Shown here: one piece after another, positions 25,403 to 33,034 of the stretch
How positions within the stretch are numbered: the stretch's first letter is position 1
How the letters are laid out: each line of letters starts with the position of its first letter
From: Lachnotalea sp. AF33-28
GTDB lineage: Bacteria; Bacillota; Clostridia; Lachnospirales; Lachnospiraceae
NCBI RefSeq assembly: GCF_003477885.1
Contig: NZ_QUEE01000002.1
Location: 1-64,000 of the forward strand
Length of the DNA: 64,000 bases
Direction of reading: 5' to 3'
Notes under the pieces: model-generated
Databases searched by the model: none
Seen by the model: only the letters and a program-made list of their open reading frames with translations
What the model was told of the DNA's origin: nothing
Position numbers and translations under genes: made by a program

Positions 25403-25500
25403 GTTACTGTCTGTTCAAAGCTGCCGATAAAGCAGCGTATGAGAGGACCATACCCTGCCCTCTCATACGCGGGAATTTTTCGGTAACTGTGAACAGTAAC
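25403..25500 (-). mobile_element. Palindromic element, internally deleted copy 3 (98 bp)
   Basis: Ends are GTTACTGTCTGTTC and CTGTGAACAGTAAC. A hairpin of GCGTATGAGAGG and CCTCTCATACGC is all that remains of the long stem. No matching flanks are seen, so any target duplication has decayed. Confidence 0.75.
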
Positions 25501-25538
25501 CGATGCTCCATATCTGCGTGCCAGTTCCAAATTTATGA

Positions 25539-25595
25539 TTGACAAATGGAAGATTTTACATTACAATTCATTTCATACTATTTCTATAGGAAATA
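25539..25595 (+). promoter_or_regulatory. metY promoter with an operator-like palindrome
   Basis: TTGACA (25539-25544) and TACAAT (25562-25567), 17-nt spacer. Downstream, TATTTC-TATAG-GAAATA (25579-25595) is a symmetric site in the early transcribed region. It may bind the Rrf2 regulator encoded at 27882. Confidence 0.6.
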
Positions 25596-25617
25596 TATGA
25601 TATGAGGAGGAACGATT

Positions 25618-26916
25618 ATGAGCCGGTTAACTGAGAGAAAATTGAGGTTTGAGACGAAACAGCTGCATGTCGGACAGGAGAGCGCGGATCCGGCGACCGA
25701 TGCCAGGGCCGTGCCAATTTATCAGACGACATCCTATGTTTTTCATGATTCAGCCCATGCGGCAGCCAGATTTAATCTGACGGATGCGGGAAATATTTAC
25801 GGAAGGCTGACCAACCCCACCCAAGAGATCTTTGAAAAACGCATTGCAGCTCTGGAAGGAGGCGCTGCGGCGCTGGCCGTAGCTTCCGGTGCGGCGGCGA
25901 TCACTTATACATTCCAGAATCTTGCAAAAGCAGGCGATCATATCGTTTCCGCCAAGACCATATACGGTGGTTCCTATAACCTACTTGCTCACACACTGAC
26001 GGAATACGGCGTTACCTGCACCTTCGTGGATCCGGATGTGCCGGGCAGTTTTGAGGAGGCCATTGAGGAGAACACCAAGGCCATATTTATAGAAAGTATC
26101 GGAAATCCTAATGCCAGCCTGACCGACATCCGCTCGGTGGCCGATGTGGCTCACAGACACCGCATTCCGCTGGTGGTGGACAATACCTTCGCGACTCCCT
26201 ATCTGCTTCGTCCCATGGAATACGGAGCGGATATCGTTGTACATTCCGCCACCAAGTTTATCGGTGGGCACGGGACGGCCATTGGAGGAGTGATTGTGGA
26301 TAGTGGAAGGTTTGACTGGAAGGCATCCGGCAAATTTCCGTCTCTCACTGAGCCGAGTCCCAGCTATCATGGCCTGTGCTTTGCGGACGCGGCGGGGCCG
26401 GCGGCATTTGTGACCAGAATCCGTGCGGTCATACTGCGCGATACGGGAGCGGTGCTGGCGCCGTTTCACGCATTTTTATTTCTGCAGGGGCTAGAGACCC
26501 TGTCTCTTAGGGTGGAGCGCCATGTGGAGAATGCGGCAAGGATCGCACAGTATTTAAGCAGGCATCCGAAAATCGAGAAAGTGAATTATCCCGCATTGCC
26601 GGACAGCCCTTATCATAAGCTGTATAAGAAGTATTTTCCAAAGGGTGTTGGGTCCATCTTTACGGTAGAGGTGAAAGGCGGCGCCAAACAGGCGCAGGAA
26701 TTTATCGACAGGCTGCAGGTATTTTCTCTGCTGGCCAATGTAGCGGATGTGAAATCACTGGTCATCCATCCGGCCAGCACGACTCATTCCCAGATGACAG
26801 AAAGAGAGCTTCTGGATTCCGGAATCCGCCCCAATACGGTACGTCTGTCTATAGGTACGGAGCATATTGACGATCTGATTTATGATCTCGAAGAAGCATT
26901 GTCTGGAGGTATTTAA
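25618..26916 (+). CDS. O-acetylhomoserine sulfhydrylase (MetY type)
   Basis: PLP enzyme that makes homocysteine from O-acetylhomoserine and sulfide, or cysteine-type products in related enzymes. 432 residues. FETKQLHVGQ, the VPIYQTTSYVF loop and the PLP lysine in SATKFIGGHGTAIGG identify the Cys/Met-metabolism family. The sequence VTRIRAVILRDTGAVLAPFHAFLFLQGLETL matches the MetY subgroup. AGGAGG precedes the ATG. Its TAA overlaps the cysK ATG by one base, so sulfur assimilation here is one transcript. Confidence 0.9.
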   Translation: MSRLTERKLRFETKQLHVGQESADPATDARAVPIYQTTSYVFHDSAHAAARFNLTDAGNIYGRLTNPTQEIFEKRIAALEGGAAALAVASGAAAITYTFQNLAKAGDHIVSAKTIYGGSYNLLAHTLTEYGVTCTFVDPDVPGSFEEAIEENTKAIFIESIGNPNASLTDIRSVADVAHRHRIPLVVDNTFATPYLLRPMEYGADIVVHSATKFIGGHGTAIGGVIVDSGRFDWKASGKFPSLTEPSPSYHGLCFADAAGPAAFVTRIRAVILRDTGAVLAPFHAFLFLQGLETLSLRVERHVENAARIAQYLSRHPKIEKVNYPALPDSPYHKLYKKYFPKGVGSIFTVEVKGGAKQAQEFIDRLQVFSLLANVADVKSLVIHPASTTHSQMTERELLDSGIRPNTVRLSIGTEHIDDLIYDLEEALSGGI

Positions 26917-27842
26917 TGGGAAAGATATATCAAGATATAACGGAATTGATCGGACACACGCCCCTGATGGAACTCTCGCGCCTGGCCGAAGCACAAGGCG
27001 CGGGGGCAAAAATCCTCGGAAAGCTGGAATCCTTTAATCCGGCGGGCAGTGTGAAGGACCGTGTGGCTAAAAAGATGATTGAGGATGCGGAAGCATCCGG
27101 AAAACTGGCACCGGGTTCAGTGATCATCGAGCCTACCAGCGGCAATACCGGCATCGGCCTGGCGGCGGTGGGGACAGCCAGGGGGTACCGGGTAATCATT
27201 GTTATGCCCGATACCATGAGCGCAGAACGACGCAGCCTTATGAAGGCTTACGGCGCAGAAGTGGTGCTCTCGGAAGGTTCGAAGGGAATGACAGGAGCGT
27301 TGGAGACGGCTGCCCAATTGGCAGAAGAGACAAAAGGGGCGGTGATCATGGGGCAGTTTGTCAATCCGTCCAATCCTGCGGCCCATTACTGCACTACGGG
27401 GCCGGAGCTGTGGGAGGATACCGGGGGCAGGATCGATATCCTGGTGGCCGGAATCGGAACCGGCGGTACAATAACCGGAACCGGCGAGTATTTAAAAAGC
27501 AGGAATCCTGCCGTTTGTGTGGTGGGAGTGGAGCCGGCCGGTTCCCCGCTGCTGACGGCGGGCAAGGCGGGGGCACATAAGATACAGGGCATCGGTGCCA
27601 ACTTTGTGCCGGAAATATTCAACCGGGAAATCTGCGATCAGATTCTGACCGTAAAAGATGAGGATGCGATGGATACCTGCAGAAAGATTGCCTCTGCGGA
27701 GGGCTTTCTGGCCGGCATCTCCGCCGGCGCCGCTGTCTGGGCTGCGCTGTATCTGTCAAAGCTTCCGGAAAATGCGGGAAAGACGATCGCTGTAATTTTG
27801 CCGGATACGGGAGAACACTATCTGTCGATGGATTTATTCTGA
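26916..27842 (+). CDS. cysK: Cysteine synthase A
   Basis: Makes cysteine from O-acetylserine and sulfide. 308 residues, the typical length. PLP Lys47 is in NPAGSVKDRVA, the PTSGNTGIGLA loop binds substrate, and GTGGTITGTGEYLK holds the PLP phosphate. It overlaps metY by one base. An inverted repeat and the Rrf2 gene follow within 40 bp. Confidence 0.95.
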   Translation: MGKIYQDITELIGHTPLMELSRLAEAQGAGAKILGKLESFNPAGSVKDRVAKKMIEDAEASGKLAPGSVIIEPTSGNTGIGLAAVGTARGYRVIIVMPDTMSAERRSLMKAYGAEVVLSEGSKGMTGALETAAQLAEETKGAVIMGQFVNPSNPAAHYCTTGPELWEDTGGRIDILVAGIGTGGTITGTGEYLKSRNPAVCVVGVEPAGSPLLTAGKAGAHKIQGIGANFVPEIFNREICDQILTVKDEDAMDTCRKIASAEGFLAGISAGAAVWAALYLSKLPENAGKTIAVILPDTGEHYLSMDLF

Positions 27843-27881
27843 ACTATTACTTCTGAATAGTAACTAAGGAATGTGAACGCG

Positions 27882-28316
27882 ATGAAGATATCTACAAAGG
27901 GCAGATATGCGCTGCGCTTGATGCTGGATCTGGCGCTATGCCCATCCGGAGAATATATTAAAGTAAAAGATATAGCGGCCCGGCAGGAAATATCGGATAA
28001 ATATCTGGAACAGATCATAGCGGTGCTTGGAAAAGCGGGCTATGTCAAAAGCGTACGGGGAGCGTCAGGCGGTTACCGCCTGACCAGATCTCCCGCCGAT
28101 TATACCGTGGGGATGATCCTGCGCCTGACCGAAGGGAGTCTGGCTCCGGTGGCCTGTCTGGAGGATGAGGTAAATCAGTGCCCCAGATTCCAACAGTGTG
28201 CCACAGTAGAGGTCTGGAAGCGCCTGCAGCAGGCGGTCAATTCAGTGGTGGATACCATGACACTGGCGGACCTGGCGGCCATTCATCGGGATAAAAGCGG
28301 CTTGATTAATCCGTAA
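27882..28316 (+). CDS. Rrf2-family regulator, likely cysteine-metabolism repressor
   Basis: 144 residues. MKISTKGRYALRLMLDLA and the winged helix (KVKDIAARQEISDKYLEQII, GGYRLTRSP) are standard. Three cysteines, CLEDEVNQCPRFQQC, resemble the Fe-S cysteine cluster of IscR-like members but with C-x7-C-x5-C spacing. Position after metY-cysK suggests a CymR-like role. ATG 27882 is preferred; a GTG at 27873 is too close to AAGGA. ACTATT-N7-AATAGT (27843-27861) just upstream could be its own operator. Confidence 0.85.
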   Translation: MKISTKGRYALRLMLDLALCPSGEYIKVKDIAARQEISDKYLEQIIAVLGKAGYVKSVRGASGGYRLTRSPADYTVGMILRLTEGSLAPVACLEDEVNQCPRFQQCATVEVWKRLQQAVNSVVDTMTLADLAAIHRDKSGLINP

Positions 28317-28382
28317 AAATGCAATATAATAATCTCCAGAGTTCGGACAGGCGGCATGCCTGTCCTGTTAAAGGAGATTATT
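28302..28382 (+). promoter_or_regulatory. gltX promoter and self-complementary leader
   Basis: TTGATT (28302-28307) and TATAAT (28325-28330) are 17 nt apart, overlapping the end of the Rrf2 gene. AATAATCTCC (28328-28337) is perfectly complementary to GGAGATTATT (28373-28382), which contains the gltX SD. Between them lies a perfect GGACAGGC/GCCTGTCC hairpin (28345-28365). Read-through RNA would hide the SD; RNA started at this promoter would lack most of the blocking strand. Confidence 0.65.
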
Positions 28383-28383
28383 T

Positions 28384-29838
28384 ATGGATAAGAAAATCAG
28401 AACGAGATTCGCTCCAAGCCCTACAGGGCGCATGCATGTGGGAAATTTAAGAACGGCGTTATACGCATATCTGATTGCTAAGCATGAAGGCGGAGATTTC
28501 CTTCTGCGCATAGAAGATACCGATCAGGAACGTTTTGTGGAAGGCGCGCTGGAGATTATCTACCGCACGCTTAAAAAGGCCGGTCTGACCCATGACGAAG
28601 GGCCGGACAAGGACGGAGGCTGCGGCCCCTATGTGCAGAGCGAGAGACAGGCGGCCGGCATCTATTTAGAATATGCTAAAAAGTTGATCGACAGGGGGGA
28701 GGCCTATTACTGTTTCTGTGATAAGGAGCGCCTGGAGTCCCTGAAACAAGAGGTGGCGGGCAAGGAAATCATGGTATACGACAAGCACTGCCTGCATCTG
28801 ACCAAAGAAGAGGTGGAAGAAAAGCTGGCGGCGGGCGTGCCCTACGTAATCCGCCAGAATAACCCGACGGAGGGAACCACAACCTTTGAAGATGAGATTT
28901 ACGGCGATATCACGGTGGATAATGCCGAACTGGACGATATGATCCTGATCAAATCCGACGGATATCCCACCTATAATTTCGCCAATGTGGTGGATGACCA
29001 TCTGATGGGAATCACCCATGTGGTGCGCGGCAATGAGTATCTTTCTTCTTCCCCGAAATATAACCGGCTGTATGACGCATTTGGCTGGGAGGTCCCTGTG
29101 TATGTGCACTGTCCGCTGATCACCGATGAGGAGCACCATAAGCTGTCCAAGAGAAGCGGCCATTCCAGCTTCGAGGATCTGCTGGACCAGGGATTTCTGC
29201 CGGAAGTGATCGTGAATTTCGTGGCGCTGCTTGGATGGAGCCCAGAGGATAATAGGGAAATTTTTACACTTGAGGAACTGGTGGATGCTTTTGACTATCA
29301 TCACATCTCCAAGTCCCCCGCCGTATTTGACTATACAAAGCTGAAATGGATGAACGGAGAATATCTGAAGTCCATGGAGTTTGACCGCTTTTACAGTCTG
29401 GCCGAGCCGTATTTGAAAGAAGTGATCACGAAGGATCTGGATCTTCGTAAAATTGCCTCTATGGTAAAAACCCGCATAGAGGTATTTCCGGATATCGCGG
29501 AGCACGTTGATTTCTTTCAGGAACTGCCGGAATACGATACCGCGATGTATGCCCATAAAAAGATGAAGACCACAAAGGAAACCTCGCTGGCCGTATTAAA
29601 GGATCTGCTGCCTCTGTTGGAAGCGCAGGAGGATTACAGCAATGACGCGCTCTACGGTGTGCTTCAGGGATATGCGGCAGAGAAGGGTTATAAAAACGGT
29701 TATGTGCTCTGGCCCGTCCGCACCGCTGTATCCGGCAGGCAGATGACTCCGGCCGGCGCCACGGAGATTATGGAAGTGCTGGGCAGGGAAGAGTCCCTGA
29801 TTCGGATAAAAAAGGGAATTGAGCTGCTGGAAGCGTAA
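28384..29838 (+). CDS. gltX: Glutamyl-tRNA synthetase
   Basis: 484 residues. HIGH-type motif SPTGRMHVGNLRTALY at the N-terminus and KMSKS-type KLSKRSG near residue 257; GEAYYCFCDKERLE is the usual Glu-tRNA synthetase region. A glnS gene is also present in the window (55830), so this GltX probably charges only tRNA-Glu, though that is inference. AAAGGAG lies 6 nt before the ATG within the complementary leader. Confidence 0.96.
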   Translation: MDKKIRTRFAPSPTGRMHVGNLRTALYAYLIAKHEGGDFLLRIEDTDQERFVEGALEIIYRTLKKAGLTHDEGPDKDGGCGPYVQSERQAAGIYLEYAKKLIDRGEAYYCFCDKERLESLKQEVAGKEIMVYDKHCLHLTKEEVEEKLAAGVPYVIRQNNPTEGTTTFEDEIYGDITVDNAELDDMILIKSDGYPTYNFANVVDDHLMGITHVVRGNEYLSSSPKYNRLYDAFGWEVPVYVHCPLITDEEHHKLSKRSGHSSFEDLLDQGFLPEVIVNFVALLGWSPEDNREIFTLEELVDAFDYHHISKSPAVFDYTKLKWMNGEYLKSMEFDRFYSLAEPYLKEVITKDLDLRKIASMVKTRIEVFPDIAEHVDFFQELPEYDTAMYAHKKMKTTKETSLAVLKDLLPLLEAQEDYSNDALYGVLQGYAAEKGYKNGYVLWPVRTAVSGRQMTPAGATEIMEVLGREESLIRIKKGIELLEA

Positions 29839-29881
29839 CTGCTTTTAGTATTGAAAGCATCTGTGAAATATGATGAGGAAA

Positions 29882-29967
29882 CTGCCGCCCATGGTCAGCC
29901 TGATGGCCTGTGGCGGCAGTTGCACACTGCGGTGTGCGCAAGTCATCAACCTGTCGGTTGATGACAG
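29882..29967 (+). promoter_or_regulatory. Tandem-hairpin leader element, copy D (before the helicase)
   Basis: An extra hairpin CTGCCGCC (29882-29889) / GGCGGCAG (29912-29919) comes first. Hairpin 1 is GCACAC-TGCG-GTGTGC (29922-29937) and hairpin 2 GTCATCAACC-TGTC-GGTTGATGAC (29942-29965); both are perfect. AGGAGG follows at 29975. This is the best-preserved copy. Confidence 0.65.
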
Positions 29968-29987
29968 TTTCCGCAGGAGGAAAAAGT

Positions 29988-31811
29988 TTGTACGCGAATG
30001 ATGCGCAGAAGGAAGCGATAAAACATAAAGACGGCCCCATGATGGTTTTGGCAGGGCCGGGGTCTGGAAAGACCTTTGTCATCACCCAAAGGACCAAGAT
30101 ACTGATAGAAGATTACGGTGTAAATCCGTCCAATATTCTGGTCATCACCTTTACCAAAGCGGCGGCGTCAGAGATGCAGGAACGGTTTAAGAAGCTGATG
30201 GGAGGCCGCAGTCTGCCGGTGACCTTCGGCACGTTTCATGCCGTTTTTTTTAAGATATTGAAGCTCGCCTATCACTATCAGGCGGAGAATATTATCAGAG
30301 AGGATCAGAAGCACGCCTGCATCCGGGAAATTGTCAGAGGCATTGACTTAGAGATCGAGGATGAGGCGGACTTTATCTCCTCCATCATCAGCGAGATCAG
30401 CCTGGTAAAGGGGGAGATGCTTTCACTGGATCACTATTATGCCAAAAACTGTCCGGAGACGGTTTTTAAGCAGATCTATGAGGAATACGACGGTTTTCTA
30501 AGGCGCAGCCGGCGCATAGATTTTGACGATATGCTGGTGATGTGCTATGAACTTCTGAAGGCCAGGCCGGATATCCTGGCGGCGTGGCAGAAAAAATATC
30601 AGTACATACTGATCGATGAATTCCAGGATATCTGCAAAACACAGTATGCCATTGTGCGCATGCTGGCAGCCCCGGAGAACAATCTGTTTATTGTCGGGGA
30701 TGACGATCAGTCCATCTACCGTTTTAGGGGAGCGAAGCCGGAGATCATGCTCGGATTTGAAAAGGATTATCCGGAGGCTAAGAGGATCCTTCTGGGGACG
30801 AATTACCGCTGTGACGCCAATGTTCTTTCAGCTGCGCTGCGCCTCATCGGGCATAATCAGACCCGTTTTCCCAAGGAGATACGGGCGGCAAACCCGGCCG
30901 GCGCCCCTGTCCTCACCCGTTCATTTCCCACCATCCGTGATGAAAATCTTCGCATCGTGCAGGATATCAAGGCATACCTCGCTGCGGGGTATCTTGCGGA
31001 GGATATCGCGGTGCTGTACCGCACCAATTCCTGCCCGAGGCAGTTGGTTTCCATGCTGATGGAATACAATCTGCCCTTCTGTATGCGGGATATGGTGCCG
31101 AATCTCTATGATCACTGGATAGCGGGCAATCTCTATGCCTATATGCATCTGGCTATGGGCAGCCGCAGCCGGAAGGACTTCCTGGCCGTCGCAAACCGGC
31201 CCAACCGCTATCTGCGCCGTGACTGTTTTACGGAAGCAGAAGTGGAGTTTGAGCAGCTCTACCGCTATTATGAGGATAAGGAATGGATGCTGGAACGGAT
31301 TGAACAGTTTGAACATGATATTAACCAGCTGAAAAAGATGGCGCCATATGCGGCTGTCAATTACATACGGCATGGGATCGGATATGAGGACTATCTGACG
31401 GAATATGCTGCTTTTCGGAGAATGAAGCCGGGAGAACTGATCGAAGTGCTGGATGAGCTGCAGGAGAGCACGAACGGATGCCATACCTATGCGGAATGGT
31501 TTTCCAAAATCGCCGAATACAATCAGGAACTGAAAGAACAGTTTTCAAACCGTGACAGGAAGAAGGAAGGCATCACACTGGCGACCATGCACAGCTCCAA
31601 GGGGCTGGAATATAAGATAGTATTTATCATCGATGCCAACGAAGGGATTACGCCTCATAGGAAAGCAGCTTTGGAGGCGGATCTGGAGGAGGAGCGCCGC
31701 CTGTTTTATGTGGCCATGACCAGAGCGAAGGAACATCTGCATGTTTACTATACAGGAGAGCGGTATCATAAAAAGCAGGAACCGTCTAGATTCCTGGAGG
31801 AATACCAGTAA
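29988..31811 (+). CDS. UvrD/PcrA-type ATP-dependent DNA helicase
   Basis: 607 residues, shorter than PcrA (about 740) and without its C-terminal extension. Motifs: Q-motif NDAQKEAIKH, I GPGSGKTF, Ia TFTKAAASEM, II ILIDEFQD, III VGDDDQSIYRFRGA, IV NYRCD, V ATMHSSKGLEYK and VI FYVAMTRAKEHL. The start is TTG 29988 because AGGAGG is 7 nt upstream; the longer frame would translate the hairpin leader. The stop codon lies in the 8-bp repeat flanking the palindromic element at 31816. Confidence 0.88.
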   Translation: MYANDAQKEAIKHKDGPMMVLAGPGSGKTFVITQRTKILIEDYGVNPSNILVITFTKAAASEMQERFKKLMGGRSLPVTFGTFHAVFFKILKLAYHYQAENIIREDQKHACIREIVRGIDLEIEDEADFISSIISEISLVKGEMLSLDHYYAKNCPETVFKQIYEEYDGFLRRSRRIDFDDMLVMCYELLKARPDILAAWQKKYQYILIDEFQDICKTQYAIVRMLAAPENNLFIVGDDDQSIYRFRGAKPEIMLGFEKDYPEAKRILLGTNYRCDANVLSAALRLIGHNQTRFPKEIRAANPAGAPVLTRSFPTIRDENLRIVQDIKAYLAAGYLAEDIAVLYRTNSCPRQLVSMLMEYNLPFCMRDMVPNLYDHWIAGNLYAYMHLAMGSRSRKDFLAVANRPNRYLRRDCFTEAEVEFEQLYRYYEDKEWMLERIEQFEHDINQLKKMAPYAAVNYIRHGIGYEDYLTEYAAFRRMKPGELIEVLDELQESTNGCHTYAEWFSKIAEYNQELKEQFSNRDRKKEGITLATMHSSKGLEYKIVFIIDANEGITPHRKAALEADLEEERRLFYVAMTRAKEHLHVYYTGERYHKKQEPSRFLEEYQ

Positions 31812-31815
31812 CCTA

Positions 31816-32024
31816 GTTACTGTTCACAGTTAGCGAAAAATTCCCGCGTAAGAGAGGGCAGGGTATGGTCCTCATTGGGACCCGCTCTCGCTCCGGGAAG
31901 CGCGCAGCGGTACTAATGCTGTAAAATACACAGCAATAAGTACCGGCGGGCTTTGCGGGATCCCTATGAGGACCATACCCTGCCCTCTCTTACGCTGTTT
32001 TATCGGCAGCGTGTGAACAGTAAC
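31816..32024 (+). mobile_element. Palindromic MITE-like element, copy 4 (209 bp) with 8-bp target duplication
   Basis: Terminal repeats GTTACTGTTCACAG and GTGTGAACAGTAAC. A 35-bp stem pairs 31846-31880 with 31961-31995, with an inner hairpin between. The octamer GTAACCTA occurs exactly on both sides (31808-31815 and 32025-32032). The left octamer contains the helicase stop codon. No coding capacity. Confidence 0.9.
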
Positions 32025-32039
32025 GTAACCTATACAAAA

Positions 32040-32080
32040 CAAAAAGGGGCTACGCGCTGTGCGTATGCCCCTTTGTTTTG
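32040..32080 (-). terminator. Terminator of the DUF1292 gene
   Basis: AAAGGGGC and GCCCCTTT pair around a TACGC/GCGTA inner helix, with T-rich sequence on both sides, so it may work for both strands between converging genes. Confidence 0.7.
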
Positions 32081-32086
32081 CATAAG

Positions 32087-32434
32087 TTATTCCTCGTCCT
32101 CATCGCCGTCCGTGAGTTCGTCAAATTCTTCCGAATCCAGCAGCTCATCAAATGCATCGGCAACGACTTCATATTCATCGTCATCCTCTATATTCTCAAG
32201 ATTCGGCTGGCCGTCTTCTGTTTCGGAATAACGGTATAAGTACACTTCCCCTTCTTCCTCTTCGGTCTGCTCGATGGGCAGAAGCGCGATGTAGTCCTTA
32301 CCGCCGGCAGGGAAAATTGTCAGTACAACGCATTCCAGTTCACTTCCGTCATCCAGAGTCAGCGTAACTGTCATTTCTTCTTCGTTTCCGTGGTCATGTC
32401 CGCATCCGCAGCCACATTCATGGTTGTGTTCCAT
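32087..32434 (-). CDS. DUF1292-family protein
   Basis: 115 residues, very acidic. The N-terminal MEHNHECGCGCGHDHGNEEE segment is Cys/His-rich and could bind metal; the DUF1292 core follows (TVTLTLDDGSELECVVLTIFPAGGKDYIALLP, then EVYLYRYSE). Function unknown; relatives usually sit near alaS-yrvK-type loci. GAGGTAAATC precedes the ATG. It is flanked on both sides by palindromic elements. The Cys/His tail next to copper genes is notable but may be chance. Confidence 0.75.
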   Translation of the reverse strand: MEHNHECGCGCGHDHGNEEEMTVTLTLDDGSELECVVLTIFPAGGKDYIALLPIEQTEEEEGEVYLYRYSETEDGQPNLENIEDDDEYEVVADAFDELLDSEEFDELTDGDEDEE

Positions 32435-32557
32435 AGATTTACCTCTTTTCTAAAGTTTTCAGTATGATAGTAAATTAGCTATAGACACACTCTAGCAAAA
32501 GATACGGAAAAAAGCAAGGTGTTATATGGAAAAAAATTGGATTTTTAAAAATTGCGT

Positions 32558-32766
32558 GTTAGTGTTCACAGTTATCGAAAAATTCCCGCGTATGAGAGGG
32601 CAGGGTATGGTCCTCATTGGGACCCGCTCTCGCTCCGTGAAGCGCGCAGCGGTACTAATGCTGTAAAATACACAGCAATAAGTACCGGCGGGCTTCAAGG
32701 GATCCCTATGAGGACCATACCCTGCCCTCTCATACGCTGCTTGATCGGCAGCGTGTGAACAGTAAC
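32558..32766 (+). mobile_element. Palindromic MITE-like element, copy 5 (209 bp) with 8-bp target duplication
   Basis: Same length and orientation as copy 4. Ends GTTAGTGTTCACAG and GTGTGAACAGTAAC. The stem pairs 32588-32622 with 32703-32737. AATTGCGT occurs exactly on both sides (32550-32557 and 32767-32774). The right octamer overlaps the first bases of half-copy 6. Confidence 0.9.
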
Positions 32767-32772
32767 AATTGC

Positions 32773-32863
32773 GTTACTATCACAGCTCCCGTAAAGTTCC
32801 CGTGCAAGGCAGGGCAGGGTATATTCCTCATTGGGACACACTCTCGCTCCGTGAAGCGCGCAG
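32773..32863 (+). repeat. Palindromic element, left half only (copy 6)
   Basis: Starts GTTACTATCACAG and follows copy 5 through CTCTCGCTCCGTGAAGCGCG, then diverges. The right arm of the stem is absent. The inverted counterpart of this half lies after copA (35307-35371). Confidence 0.75.
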
Positions 32864-32930
32864 ATTGTCACCAACCGCCAGTTTGTAACGTAAGGTTACA
32901 TATAAATAAGGAATATGGTAAAAAAATATA

Positions 32931-32976
32931 TTGACAACAGCAGTTAATGAGTTATAATATACCCCATGGGGGTATA
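32931..32976 (+). promoter_or_regulatory. copA promoter with CsoR-type operator
   Basis: TTGACA (32931-32936) and TATAAT (32953-32958), 16-nt spacer. TATACCCC-ATG-GGGGTATA (32958-32976) is a perfect inverted repeat of the kind bound by copper-responsive CsoR repressors, placed over the start site. The csoR gene is at 35451. Confidence 0.85.
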
Positions 32977-33034
32977 ACGAGCATTCATAACTGTATAACG
33001 AGCAGCTATGTATTTAAAGAAAAGAGGGATAGAC

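Noticed and set aside
27843..27861. Another palindromic element end (GAATAGTAAC) before the Rrf2 gene
   Set aside because: Only the few terminal bases match, with no stem and no flanking duplication; better read as a possible operator.
30616..31059. 147-codon frame inside the helicase gene
   Set aside because: Same-strand shifted frame within a gene with all helicase motifs; no SD.
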